A stretch of DNA of 64,000 nucleotides from Myoxocephalus aenaeus (taxonomy: Eukaryota; Chordata; Actinopteri; Perciformes; Cottidae): positions 2,963,001 to 3,027,000 of the forward strand of contig JBAMJR010000073.1 in NCBI GenBank assembly GCA_038501785.1, written 5' to 3'. Shown one piece after another: positions 1-10,634 of this stretch; position 1 is the first letter of the stretch, and each line of letters begins with the position of its first letter. The notes under the pieces are model-generated. The model did not search any database. It had not been told where the DNA came from and saw nothing but the letters and a program-made list of their open reading frames with translations. The position numbers and the translations under genes are program-made.

Positions 1-1017
1 CGCCTTCAGAACTGCCTTAATTCTACGTGGCATTGATTCAACAAGGTGCTGAAAGCATTCTTTAGACATGTTGGCCCATATTGATAGGATAGCATCTTGC
101 AGTTGATGGAGATTTGTGGAATGCACATCCAGGGCACGAAGCTCCCATTCCACCACATCCCAAAGATGCTCTATTGGGTTGAGATCTGGTGACTGTGGGG
201 GCCATTTTAGTACAGTGAACTCATTGTCATGTTCAAGAAACCAATTTGAAATGATTGGAGCTTTGTGACATGGTGCATTATCCTGCTGGAAGTAGCCATC
301 AGAGGATGGGTACATGGTGGCCATAAAGGGATGGACATGGTCAAAAACAATGCTCAGGTAGGCCGTGGCATTTAAACGATGCCCAATTGGCACTAAGGGG
401 CCTAAAGTGTGCCAAGAAAACATCCCCCACACCATTACACCACCACCACCAGCCTGCACAGTGGTAACAAGGCATGATGGATCCATGTTCTCATTCTGTT
501 TACGCCAAATTCTGACTCTACCATCTGAACGTCTCAACAGAAATCGAGACTCATCAGACCAGGCAACATTTTTCCAGTCTTCAACTGTCCAATTTTGGTG
601 AGCTCTTGCAAATTGTAGCCTCTTTTTCCTATTTGTAGTGGAGATGAGTGGTACCCGGTGGGGTCTTCTGCTGTTGTAGCCCATCCGCCTCAAGGTTGTG
701 CGTGTTGTGGCTTCACAAATGCTTTGCTGCATACCTCGGTTGTAACGAGTGGTTATTTCAGTCAACGTTGCTCTTCTATCAGCTTGAATCAGTCGGCCCA
801 TTCTCCTCTGACCTCTAACATCAACAAGGCATTTTCGCCCACAGGACTGCCGCATACTGGATGTTTTTCCCTTTTCACACCATTCTTTGTAAACCCTAGA
901 AATGGTTGTGCGTGAAAATCCCAGTAACTGAGCAGATTGTGAAATACTCAGACCGGCCCGTCTGGCACCAACAACCATGCCACGCTCAAAATTGCTTAAA
1001 TCACCTTTCTTTCCCAT
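1..1017 (-). CDS. Tc1/mariner-like transposase (DD36E), open at left edge
   Basis: This is a cut-and-paste DNA transposase that would bind the element's terminal inverted repeats and insert at TA. Read on the minus strand from ATG at 1017, the frame stays open for 339 codons to position 1 with no stop; I checked every in-frame triplet. The N-terminus (MGKKGDL...) is followed by a helix-turn-helix region (about residues 10-45, including LLGFSRTTISRVYKEW). The catalytic triad is present: D155 in WSDESRF, D246 in FQQDNAPCH and E283 in SPDLNPIEHLW. There are 36 residues between the second D and the E, two more than the DD34E of classic Tc1 and Sleeping Beauty, which fits the described DD36E ('Incomer') group. 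The C-terminus reads into ...RRIKAVLKA at the edge, so the stop and left terminus lie just outside. It is selfish DNA, not a host gene. Confidence 0.9.
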   Translation of the reverse strand, partial: MGKKGDLSNFERGMVVGARRAGLSISQSAQLLGFSRTTISRVYKEWCEKGKTSSMRQSCGRKCLVDVRGQRRMGRLIQADRRATLTEITTRYNRGMQQSICEATTRTTLRRMGYNSRRPHRVPLISTTNRKKRLQFARAHQNWTVEDWKNVAWSDESRFLLRRSDGRVRIWRKQNENMDPSCLVTTVQAGGGGVMVWGMFSWHTLGPLVPIGHRLNATAYLSIVFDHVHPFMATMYPSSDGYFQQDNAPCHKAPIISNWFLEHDNEFTVLKWPPQSPDLNPIEHLWDVVEWELRALDVHSTNLHQLQDAILSIWANMSKECFQHLVESMPRRIKAVLKA

Positions 1018-1167
1018 TCTGACATTCAGTTTGGAGTTCAGGAGATTGTCTTGACCAGGACCACACCCCTAAATGCATTGAAGCAACTGCCATGTGATTG
1101 GTTGATTAGATAATTGCATTAATGAGAAATTGAACAGGTGTTCCTAATAATCCTTTAGGTGAGTGTA
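1..1167 (-). mobile_element. Tc1-like DNA transposon, right-hand portion
   Basis: The transposase frame is followed (beyond its ATG at 1017) by about 150 bp of 5' non-coding sequence. It ends in a terminus that reads, from outside inward on the minus strand, TA then CACTCACCTAAAGGATTATT at about 1146-1167. A TA next to the CA terminus is the expected Tc1/mariner insertion signature. The other terminal inverted repeat lies left of the window, so full-length integrity cannot be judged here. Confidence 0.85.
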
Positions 1168-1206
1168 TATTCCTATCTGAAAATCAGATAATTAATTCAA
1201 TATAAA

Positions 1207-1265
<59 letters not shown>
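1207..1265. repeat. (TC)n followed by (TA)n microsatellite
   Basis: TC dinucleotides at 1207-1220 pass directly into a TA array at 1221-1265, shortly after the right end of the Tc1-like element. Confidence 0.95.
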
Positions 1266-1268
<3 letters not shown>

Positions 1269-4200
1269 CAATCCTTTTTGAAAACCAAAAATGAGCTGAC
1301 CATTCTTACATTCATGTTAGCGTTGTTCCATGATTGAACTCCTACAATAGAAATGCATCTTCTTTTTAAAGAAGAAAACAAAAAATATATACATTTCAAT
1401 GCGAATACTTGCTGGTTGTCTGCTTAGATTGTTAGTTGAATACCTTTTTAAGACTGTTGGTTGGACACAAGTAGCTATTAGTCGCACTCCATGTAATGTT
1501 GAAGATTTATTATGACTCTCCTCACCTCTCTAAATTGATGTCAGACAGAGAGATAGACAACACATAAACAAAAGTTGGTAACTAGAGCTCGAGGTATTGA
1601 CGTTTCCCTTTTTAGAGTGGAACATAATCGAAGGGGTCAGGAAATGATGCCAACAGGCTCCACTGCTTGTCACGTCAAATAACATTGAACCTCCTCTTTT
1701 ATGTGCCATGTATTTCCTCCTTCATTTCAGCTGTCTTTCAAAAGCATTAACTGCAAACACAGACGCAAGAATAAGAATAAGATGCCATGCTCTCTACTAT
1801 CGATCTCTTAAAGTAACATGCTTTACTGCGGCTGAATTTAAGCAGGATAATACGAAAGGACAGTGATGCAGTGGTTTGAGTGGAAAGGTATTTTTAGGAG
1901 AAGCCTCACGTTTGGATGGAGGATTATCTCGTCCAGCGGTGCTAGGATTAGCTAGCGTCATTAGAGCATAACAAACATTTGTGTGTTCACATGGCCTATA
2001 TTAGCCTGTACAGGGGATCAGAGAGCAGATGGTCTGCCATGTTTGGTAATGCTGTGCTCGCTTAACCTGAGAACAGGGGCCTCGCGTGCCTCCTGCCGTC
2101 CCTGATCTCACACAGACACACACACACGAAAGAAGAAGAAAGAAAGGAAGGGCGTGAGACCGTTTTTTTTTTCGTCAACTGAACCGAACCTGATGTTTCT
2201 CTTTCTTTAATGCAACGCAGCATTGGAAACAATCGCTCCCTACAGTAGTAAGTCATGCTGGAGTTTATTAGTTTGTGAGAGGACAAACCCAAACTACCGT
2301 TGCAGAGTCAGTTCTTCTGCTTGTTGCCATGGCTACCTACTCCCCAAGACGATATATAATTAAAGACGCATTGTAATGCATTAATTTTACTGTTGGTCTG
2401 TAATAAGAAGGTGGTGGTGTGAGAGCTCAATGAAGGGGAGGGCCGTATCATATGCTGTGTGCTGTGTGTCATATGCTGCATTGTGTTGATACCGCTGGGG
2501 AACGAAGGACTTTATAAAGCGCTGGCATGCTCAGCCCTGCCCGCCTTAGTTACTGCTGATGCTACTGTCAAACCTTTTCCTTTGGGCACATGGCACATGT
2601 GCAGTTTACAAAGATAACAGTGGCAGTGCCACTCAAAATACGTGGTCATTTTTTTTAAACGCTAGGTGTTTAGTTGCAGACAGACATTTCTACATTTTGC
2701 CAGCTGCTGGCAGATTTGTATCCGCTATAGATAGATAGCTAGCTAGGTAGCTAGCTAATTAATAAAGCGTTAGCTTCATAAATTGCTTGTAAACTCTGTG
2801 TCCATCTGCCCTTTTAATGTTAGCAGCTGACTCATTTTAAAACAATAATATTGTACAGGGGGTCCTAAATATGTCAAAGCTGCATACATGTTATCATGCT
2901 AATATACGGAAGGCTAAAGCTGCCCAAGGCTATACGTATCCATTCTTTTCTAATTATCCTAGAAGACACAAAACCAAGTAAACAAACTGCATCATTCTCG
3001 TATTGCAGCTTAAAGCCACTTAGTAAAATTATAAAAAGGCAATTTTGAATATTATACCGGTATTTAATTCTGGCATAACCAGATTTGACTGCTTAACTTA
3101 GATACATGTTCTTATTTTTAAACAATTTGTTTTTAATTTTGAAGACTAACGTGATGTTAGCAAAATGTAACGCTTAGGTATCGTTGGCTTGAGTTGTTGC
3201 AGTGCAAAGTTCCCCAAATCCAATAAAGAGCGGGACAGAGATGGCAACGTTACCCTAAACTCTGAACAGTCGATGTAACTGTTACCGGGTTCAAGTAAAG
3301 GAGTAAGAAGAAAGACAGGAAGGAAGGAAGAAAGATTGAGAGAAAAGAGAGAGTTGAGCTTCAGATTTTCACAAATTCTACGACTGGGAATCTTTCCAGA
3401 CCTGGTGTTCCCATGCAGAGTAAATCCACATATTTAAACTGTCACCCACCACACACAAACCCAAAGCAGGCTCTCCTCTGTACTTTCCACACAGCGTCCC
3501 AGCTGAGGAGGTTCCCAAAACATAGCTCTTTTGTTTAAAGAGCCTATTTTCCTGCTGTGCTGTGCATATATGCTCTGATTATAAATGCGGCTCATGTCAC
3601 AGTATGCTGTTCATGAAGCTGCGTGAAAGTGCTTGATCCATGACCGTTGGATGACGAGTCTCCCTGGTTTTTACACTTATGTTTATAATACACTGACATA
3701 TCCACCACGTCATCTCTCTTTTTATTCTTCATGTCTTCTCCCATTAGAGTCTACTCTGTCTATTATTTAAATATGTCCTATGTGCTTTTTTTAATCTTCA
3801 AGAGGCTCCTCTCGACTCATGGCAACTGCTCTCGTACCTCACATCCTGTCTCTTTGTTCCTCCTGTGCATGCTCTGTGTTCTGGTCTGTTTCTATCCCTG
3901 TCTATGTATCCCTCTTTCTGTCTCTACCTTTGGCACACGGTCTTTTATTGCTTTTTATCCCTGGCAACGTTTTCTCCACTGGAGTCTGTAGCTCAGGTTA
4001 CATAATATACATGGTGGACGGAGGAATGGTAGAAGTAAGCAAGAGGGGATGGAGGAGGGGAAGAAGACTCCCTGCTGCTCAACTGAGAACCCTGATGTTC
4101 TCATCTCTCCGAGCAATTGATGCTTGACACGGCATTCAAGGTCTTTTATTTTTTGGCACAAATGTTGTTTGTGTGTTATTACATGTTTTGGGTATGTGCA

Positions 4201-4978
4201 CTGCATTTACTTACTTTTGTTTCATATGTGTTCAAAAGGATTTTGAACACCTCATTAGGCATGTTTTTATCAGCACGTACCCTCTGCAGCCGGTCTAGAT
4301 CATTTTCATCTTCAGGAGCTGACATCTGGTCTGCCTGTCCTCTCCTCCTCCTTTTCCCCCCCTCCCTCTCTTATCCCTTCATCATCTCATCTCTACCATG
4401 ATTACACTTTGCCTCGCTGACCTGCGATGATGTAACTACTTTTTGGCAGCAGACTAAACCCCCGCCAAGCATTATATCCTCCCATCTTTCCGAGAACCCG
4501 CACCCCCCCCCCTCGGTCGCTGCCTCACACTCTTCCCATTTCCATGAGGTCTTAATCTTGTTCATAATGCATTTCTCTGCAATAGCTCAATGAGGGTGGG
4601 GGGAGTGAATGAGATTGCTGGGGAGAGACCATTTGGGAATGTCAGATGAGTTGATGCCCTAGTTGTAAGGACAAAAGAAAGGGAGGGGGGCAGCGTTCTG
4701 TAGAACATGGATGTTTCTTCTCTTAAGTAATGAGTAAAAGGCTGATGGTTAATGGCACTTGGCAGCCTCCAGCTTTGGCCACTTTGAGTGTTAAACATTG
4801 TCTTTATCTCCAGGTTTCATTTTAGTTATATTTTGGAGCATTTTTCAGTCTGCTGGCTGCAATTGGCTCACTGTTTTAAAATTGATTGTGCTGCAATGAT
4901 TGTTTATCCGTGTAAGAAAAGCAACTGACCAATCAGGGCTCAGTAGGCGAGATCAATATTGGAGACATCATTTTCCTT

Positions 4979-5013
4979 CATAGCTAGCTATTTTATGAAT
5001 GAAGCTAGCTATG
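4979..5013. repeat. Short perfect inverted repeat
   Basis: An 11-bp arm CATAGCTAGCT (4979-4989) and its exact complement (5003-5013) enclose a 13-base loop. Outside it GATCAAT (about 4950) and ATTGATC (about 5021) are also complementary, so a larger imperfect hairpin of roughly 80 bp is possible. It could be a small MITE relic; this is uncertain. Confidence 0.6.
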
Positions 5014-6259
5014 CGCTGTGCATTGATCTACTCGCGCGAATATTTGTGTGAACGCAGCATTACAAGACACCATCAAATCAAATAAACCAGGACCAGAATA
5101 CAGGGAAACACATTTTTAAACAACAAAGAAAATAGAAAAAAACATCCATCATAGTGAAGTCATCTTCGATAGGAATGACCTTTCACTAAGCCCCGCCCCC
5201 CGCTGCTACTCTGTTAAATTGTCAGATTACCATGGAGCCCACACTGTCACTAACTGCCCTCCTTGAAAAAATCTTATCACATTTTTGGGAAAACAAAAAA
5301 GGGACTTCAGAGAGAAGCATGACAGCAGGTTCCACAATATGTGTTTATAGGATATATCCAGGATGTCAAACTTAAAGTTAAAGCCTACAGATCACATTGC
5401 AAAAGTGAACCACCTCATCACCTTGTGATCGAGACTGAAGACAATGACTGTATATTCAGGTAGGTCTTTATTCACTGTCTTTATTCAAAGTCACAAAATC
5501 TAGCTCGAAAGTCGAAAAGTTGGCAACACTGATAGCCCAACCCTTCAGGCCTCCCTTCAAAGATACTCACCCAAAATTATAATATTATGAATGTGACCAA
5601 CGGACATGGCTATTGTTAGTACTCACAGCTGTTCAGCTAGCAGCAGGTAGACAGGCAGGTAGGCCATTCATTTCAATCAACCCGAATTAATTGGTTGGAC
5701 GGGTTTATTATAGTCCTGCAACAGCCACACGTACCAGATTGTATTATCTTTTTTGCAATAAATAACACAATTTTTTTTAATAAAGTACCCATTCAAGCTT
5801 TAAACAATTTAAGGCGATGTTGTGTATTGTAATATCAATAATTATTATCGTTTGCTACTACGTTTATTTATCAAAGTTATCCATCAAACATAACTGACAC
5901 ATACGCTGTGTGAGAGAAAAGTTGTTGAAGCCCAGACTTGAGCATTTTCTTCATGCAACTGTGTCAATAATTGAAAATGTTGAAATATAGCAGCAGAGAT
6001 CTTCTCCAAATTAGGATGTAGCCTCCATCAGCGTAAAAGATTGAAAAAATGACGGATGAGAACCATAAAACTGCTTCTACTGTTACTTATAGGCTGCCAC
6101 GGCTGCTACTGCAGGTCTGAAACTGCACTGTGCTTTGCAGCTGAACATTATATATGCTCATACATGCACAGGAGAGGTCGGTTTTCTTCAATTGATCTTC
6201 AGTAAACAAATATTTCATTTCTGGAAATGAGTGCTGAAGACAGTAGAACCCCCTCTTGG

Positions 6260-6262
<3 letters not shown>

Positions 6263-6302
<40 letters not shown>

Positions 6303-6356
6303 TGAGAGAGAGAGAGAGAGAGGGAGAGGGAGAGGGAGAGAGAGAGAGAGAGGGAG
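6263..6356. repeat. Compound (TG)n-(GA)n microsatellite
   Basis: TG dinucleotides at 6263-6296 run into purine-only GA/GGGA repeats to about 6356. Confidence 0.95.
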
Positions 6357-7014
6357 TGCGTGTTGAGATCTGGGAGCTGTACTGGCTCTCTCATCAAGTA
6401 TGCAGTTGGAGTCGACTCTGCAGCAGAGATGCCTAATCGAGAAAGCCGGAGAGAGAAGAGAGCGTTAGAGAAAGACTCTAAATACGTCATGCCCCCCGCT
6501 CACTTCCAGCCTCTCGTCTCTCCTCTTTATCGTCACACTTGCCAATTACTCCTTTTCACACTCGTCCATCTCAGCCTGCTCTTCTTCTGCCTCTGCATCT
6601 CTTCCCTTTCACTCCCTTCCCCACCCACTAGATTCCTCCGCTCTTATCCTCATTCATAGCCCCGGCCATTCACATTCCTCGCCCTCTCGTTTCCACCAAA
6701 TTGAGTGTCATTCAAATGTCTCTCTCAACCCCCTGCAGCCTTGAAAGCGCTGTTGAGAGTTTCAGCAGCCCTCTTCACACCGCAGGTAGCTTCACCACAG
6801 CACCACAGATATTACTACTGGGACATGTCATGACTCCTCTTGCGGTTCCCTGTTCCCATGACCATATATGCACTTCCTCTTGGCTGACTGAGTGACATCA
6901 CAGTGTTGGTCTGGCTTGAGCAGTTGCAGGAAACTCAAGTGAAAGGTCACAGACAGGTGGAATTGGATGGTGTTTAAAGGGAGCCTGTTGGGAGATACCG
7001 ACCACATAACTTCT

Positions 7015-7015
<1 letters not shown>

Positions 7016-7073
<58 letters not shown>
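7016..7073. repeat. (CA)n microsatellite
   Basis: Uninterrupted CA dinucleotides, about 29 units. Confidence 0.97.
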
Positions 7074-7076
<3 letters not shown>

Positions 7077-7595
7077 CTTCTTCTCACCTCTTCCAGTACT
7101 TGTTTCTTGCTTTTCTCATGAGAGAAGAACACCCAGTTCCTGCCAAACAGGAAGTGGTCATGATTCAGCGAGAACAGACTGTCGAATGTGTGTTTCTGCG
7201 TGTGTATCTCATGTTGTTCAGTCCGGTCCGGTCCAGTTCTCAGTCACTCGGGCAGCACATGCTTGCAGCGCGACCTTCCTTTACCTGTGCTCTTGTACGC
7301 TTATGCAGATGACTGACATAGATGAAGACAGAACTAAATCAATGATAGTTTCCTTATAAAGGATCAGACAAGCAGCTGGAACATCAACGTGTGTCTGTGT
7401 GTGTCTGTCGGAGAACGTTGGCATATTGCATGTATCAGCACACTGGAGGAGGGGATGAAGCATGCAGCATTAATCACCATCTTCATCCACCAGCCTGTCT
7501 CAGAGGCTGACTCACTCTTCATTAGCGACTTCACTGCTGTCAGCTTGCTCACTGGTGGCCCAAAAGCAGACTGCAAATTACACTATCATGTCAGT

Positions 7596-8640
7596 TAGGG
7601 CTGCAACTAACAATTATTTTAATAATTGATTAATCGGTTGATAATTTTTTTAGATTAATCGATGAATCGGATAAAAACACTAAAAATCAAAAAAGCATTA
7701 ATTTCCAACCCTTTATTCAGAAACAGAACTGACAGTGCAAAACATCTTCAGAAAGTGCACAAACAGGTTGCTCCTTGAACATCCCTAAGCTGTTAATTAA
7801 AAAAATTAAATTCAAATGGACTAACACTAAAAACATACACATGCTTTACATCTGCCTAATGTGAGCCCTTTTTTACTGTAAATGATCTCCTTGGAGCAGA
7901 GGCTGCATTTAGCATACCCTGCTTTATCAATATGTATGAAACACTGGGACAGAGGGAAGCTGTACTGCTCCTCTCACGTCTGTTTTCACCTCCACTTCAT
8001 CTCAGACCTGCATCAAGCTGCGCTGCATATGAGCATCCTCTTCCTTAAACCATTTCATTCTGGGTCTCTTATGACCACGACATCACGTTGTTGGCTAAAC
8101 CCAACTACGTGATTTGATTCATTCTACTTTGAGTAAAAAAACAACCTGCAGCCAGATCCGCCGGTGTGCCGGTTTAACGTTAACGAGTGACAGCGTGAAC
8201 TGAACCAGACCGGGGGGTTACGGCATGTTTCATCACGTTACGTTTTTTTACAAGCAAGACTGAACCTGTAACTAACTAACATAAAGTAACTTTAACGACA
8301 ATACACAACCCAAACACGTTAGCTAACGTGATAGCAAGCCGACTAGCTTCCATTAAAAACAAGTTTGAGGGAAATGAAGCCACTGGAGACATCTTAACGC
8401 TGATTGGCCAAGACTCGACACGTCACATCAAAGATCTTCTATTGTGAAGATCACGACCTCAACTTTTCTCCTCGTCTCACTCCAATCTCAGACACGCCGC
8501 CAGGCCAGTTGCTCTGCTCCGCTCATTTTTTTTCTCTCCGTGACTTATTGACTGCCGTAATAATCACGCGACACAACGAATCGACAATCAAATTCGTTGC
8601 CAACTCTTTTGATAATCGATTTTTAGCGATTTTAGCGATT
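7596..8640. mobile_element. Degenerate hAT-like DNA element
   Basis: The left end begins TAGGGCTGCAACTAACAATT and continues with ATTAATCG-rich sequence, a terminus type common in vertebrate hAT elements. The right part (about 8570-8640) carries the related AATCGACAATC...TTTTGATAATCGATTTT sequence, but a clean matching terminal repeat (expected complement of GGGCTGCAAC) was not found, so the right end is diverged or truncated. Between them, on the minus strand at about 7863-7940, is a short coding relic reading HIDKAGYAKCSLCSKE, the pattern of a BED-type zinc finger (CxxC), joined out of frame to further relic sequence up to about 8070. Length about 1 kb, non-autonomous. Confidence 0.65.
7863..8070 (-). 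pseudogene. BED-type zinc finger relic inside hAT element
   Basis: Minus-strand translation gives a fragment with CSLCSKE after HIDKAGYAK, resembling the BED zinc finger at the N-terminus of hAT transposases and domesticated ZBED proteins. A frameshift separates it from the upstream segment (KWFKEEDAHMQRSLMQV then a stop). No catalytic RNase-H-like region remains. Confidence 0.5.
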
Positions 8641-9790
8641 TCAACGCCTTCTTTTTTTCAGATAAAATGTATAGGACAATGTGGAGTCTGCCCACGGCTA
8701 CCATTGTATTTTGAAGTCATCTGCCTGGTATATAGAGGCACGTGTTGTGACTCATTAAATTGTCAACACCTGCACCATTTTAATACGGCAAACAGCAGGT
8801 TGGGCCATTTCGTTAGCTGAACAGATGTAAATGGGCTTTCAATGAATGTTATTTTATGACTTGAGTTTATGTGCTGCCGCAATATATTCACAAGAAAGAT
8901 GGCGTTTAATGGAGTCACCAGTGTACATTTGAACATGAAATGTTTTCCACATTGAAAATGCTAAGTGTGCTCATTGAAGGAGCTGGCCTCCCTATCAAGG
9001 TGTTCGTCTGAAGATTGACCAAAAGCCCAACACATTCATGTATGCATGGACACAATGTGGCCCATGTCTGAAAGGACATTTTGAAGTTTGGATTTTGTCT
9101 AATGGCTAATTTTTTGTGGATAAACAAACCTGTATTTTGTGATCAGCTATAGCACATTAATTAAATGATAATGTGCAGCTTATACAACTAGAGTTGCAGT
9201 GGTGCTATAATGAGTTAAAGCCTGTGCACACTATAAATTACACTGAGTGATTTAGGGAGCACAAAGTGTTTCAGGGTCCAGAGTGAGCGGCTGGTTTTTG
9301 GAGCGCTGAAGTTCTGTCAGCAAGCCTGATTCTGACTTCCGATTTGTATTAGACCGTGACACAATGACACTGCAGAGAGACATGCTATTTCCTCCTGCAG
9401 GGATCAATATGCTTGGTCAGCCATAAAGCTCCCACTCTGGGATGGCTCTCATCTGTAAAACCTGATCCATATGCATAATCACTCCAAGGTCAGGCAACAG
9501 AGACATTTACATATAGACTCAGGCACCTTGAACTGACAAACTCGCCTGCCAACCAGGCAGAAAATTAACCAGTCAAGTTTGAGCCTCTGTGTGCATGTGT
9601 GTGTTAAGTGATTTTGTGTGTGTGAGTGCGTTTGGGGTGTGCAGGCAGGGAGAGGAGTGCTCATAGTGAGTGTGTGTGTTTAAAAACTTGAGAATACCTG
9701 TGCTTTTTCGGCCATTTTATTTAGTCACAGACGTGGTCTTGGTAGGTGGCTAATTGAAAATGCCTATACTGCTGTTACCCCTCCACACAA

Positions 9791-9868
<78 letters not shown>

Positions 9869-10128
9869 TTATTTATGTATTTGTGTTCTTGTTCCCAGCA
9901 TGTGTCAGACTATCCACCAACATTACACTCTCTGGGACACTGAGGTTTTTCTCAAGTTTTGGCCTCATTTAAATCTTGAATCACAAAAACTTTGAAGAAA
10001 AGGCTGACACCAGTAGTTTTTCTACCAGTAAAATGTTGTTGTAACATCTATCTTGTGCTAACTGTCATGCAATCTTTAAAGCAATCGTTGTCATCTGGTC
10101 TCTCTCTGTACCTGTCTTGTTTCACTCA
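8641..10128. other. Non-coding stretch without recognised gene
   Basis: Apart from a long GT array at 9793-9866, nothing recognised: no exon, RNA gene or transposon terminus. Confidence 0.5.
9793..9866. repeat. (GT)n microsatellite
   Basis: About 37 uninterrupted GT units. Confidence 0.97.
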
Positions 10129-10136
10129 CTCTAACT
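10129..10136. repeat. Target-site duplication, left copy
   Basis: CTCTAACT, identical to 10627-10634, immediately outside the hAT terminus. Confidence 0.9.
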
Positions 10137-10626
10137 CAGGGGTGTCCAAACTATGGTAAGTTCTAAAAATATAATGGAGAGAAAGTCAAGCAAACAGCAG
10201 CTAGCCTGCTAGCTCAACGATCGTATTTTTGCCGTCCGAACAAACCCACGAGAAAGGTTTGCATTGAGAAAGAAATCAAGCTGTTCTCAACTCCCTTCCT
10301 GATGATGCAGAAGAAGTGGAAGAGAGTCTGAACTATAACTGATGGAGATGCAGTGATGATTCTCTGAAGAACCAGCTTCAGTTTCTCTCCCCAACGACTT
10401 CTACCGAGGCTTGGAAAAGGCCAAGTTTCCTCTGATGTTATTTTTTAAATATAATATATATATTTAAAAAAAAAGAATGTGTGTGTGTGTATATAATTGA
10501 TTATATATCAATTATATATAATTGACCTAATTTGATTCATTTTGCGATATACCTCACCTGAGTGGCCCAGACTTTCATATATTTTTCTGTTTGTGGCCCT
10601 CGGTGAAAAAAGTTTGGACACCCCTG
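10137..10626. mobile_element. hAT-superfamily MITE with perfect 8-bp TSD
   Basis: The element starts CAGGGGTGTCCAAACT and ends with the exact complement AGTTTGGACACCCCTG, a hAT-type (Charlie-like) inverted terminus of 16 bp. It is flanked by an identical 8-bp direct repeat CTCTAACT at 10129-10136 and 10627-10634, the target-site length expected for hAT. The 490-bp interior has only decayed sequence with an AT-rich palindromic stretch (about 10441-10525) and a short GT run; no transposase frame. It would need an autonomous hAT to move. Confidence 0.9.
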
Positions 10627-10634
10627 CTCTAACT
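10627..10634. repeat. Target-site duplication, right copy
   Basis: CTCTAACT, identical to 10129-10136. Confidence 0.9.

Larger units (their letters stand above)
1168..7595. other. Non-coding stretch without recognised gene
   Basis: No exon or conserved protein fragment was recognised on either strand. It holds TC/TA repeats (1207-1265), a short palindrome (4979-5013), a compound GT/GA repeat (6263-6356), a CA array (7016-7073) and otherwise AT-rich unique-looking sequence. It may belong to the first intron or upstream flank of eef1akmt4, whose first exon was not found. Confidence 0.5.

Noticed and set aside
9754..9995. Open frames made of CV or TH repeats (also at 13.3, 16.5-16.9, 24.1-28.2, 33.2, 44.1-44.5, 54.2 and 62.3 kb)
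   Set aside because: They are translations of GT/CA microsatellites with unrelated flanks, not proteins.
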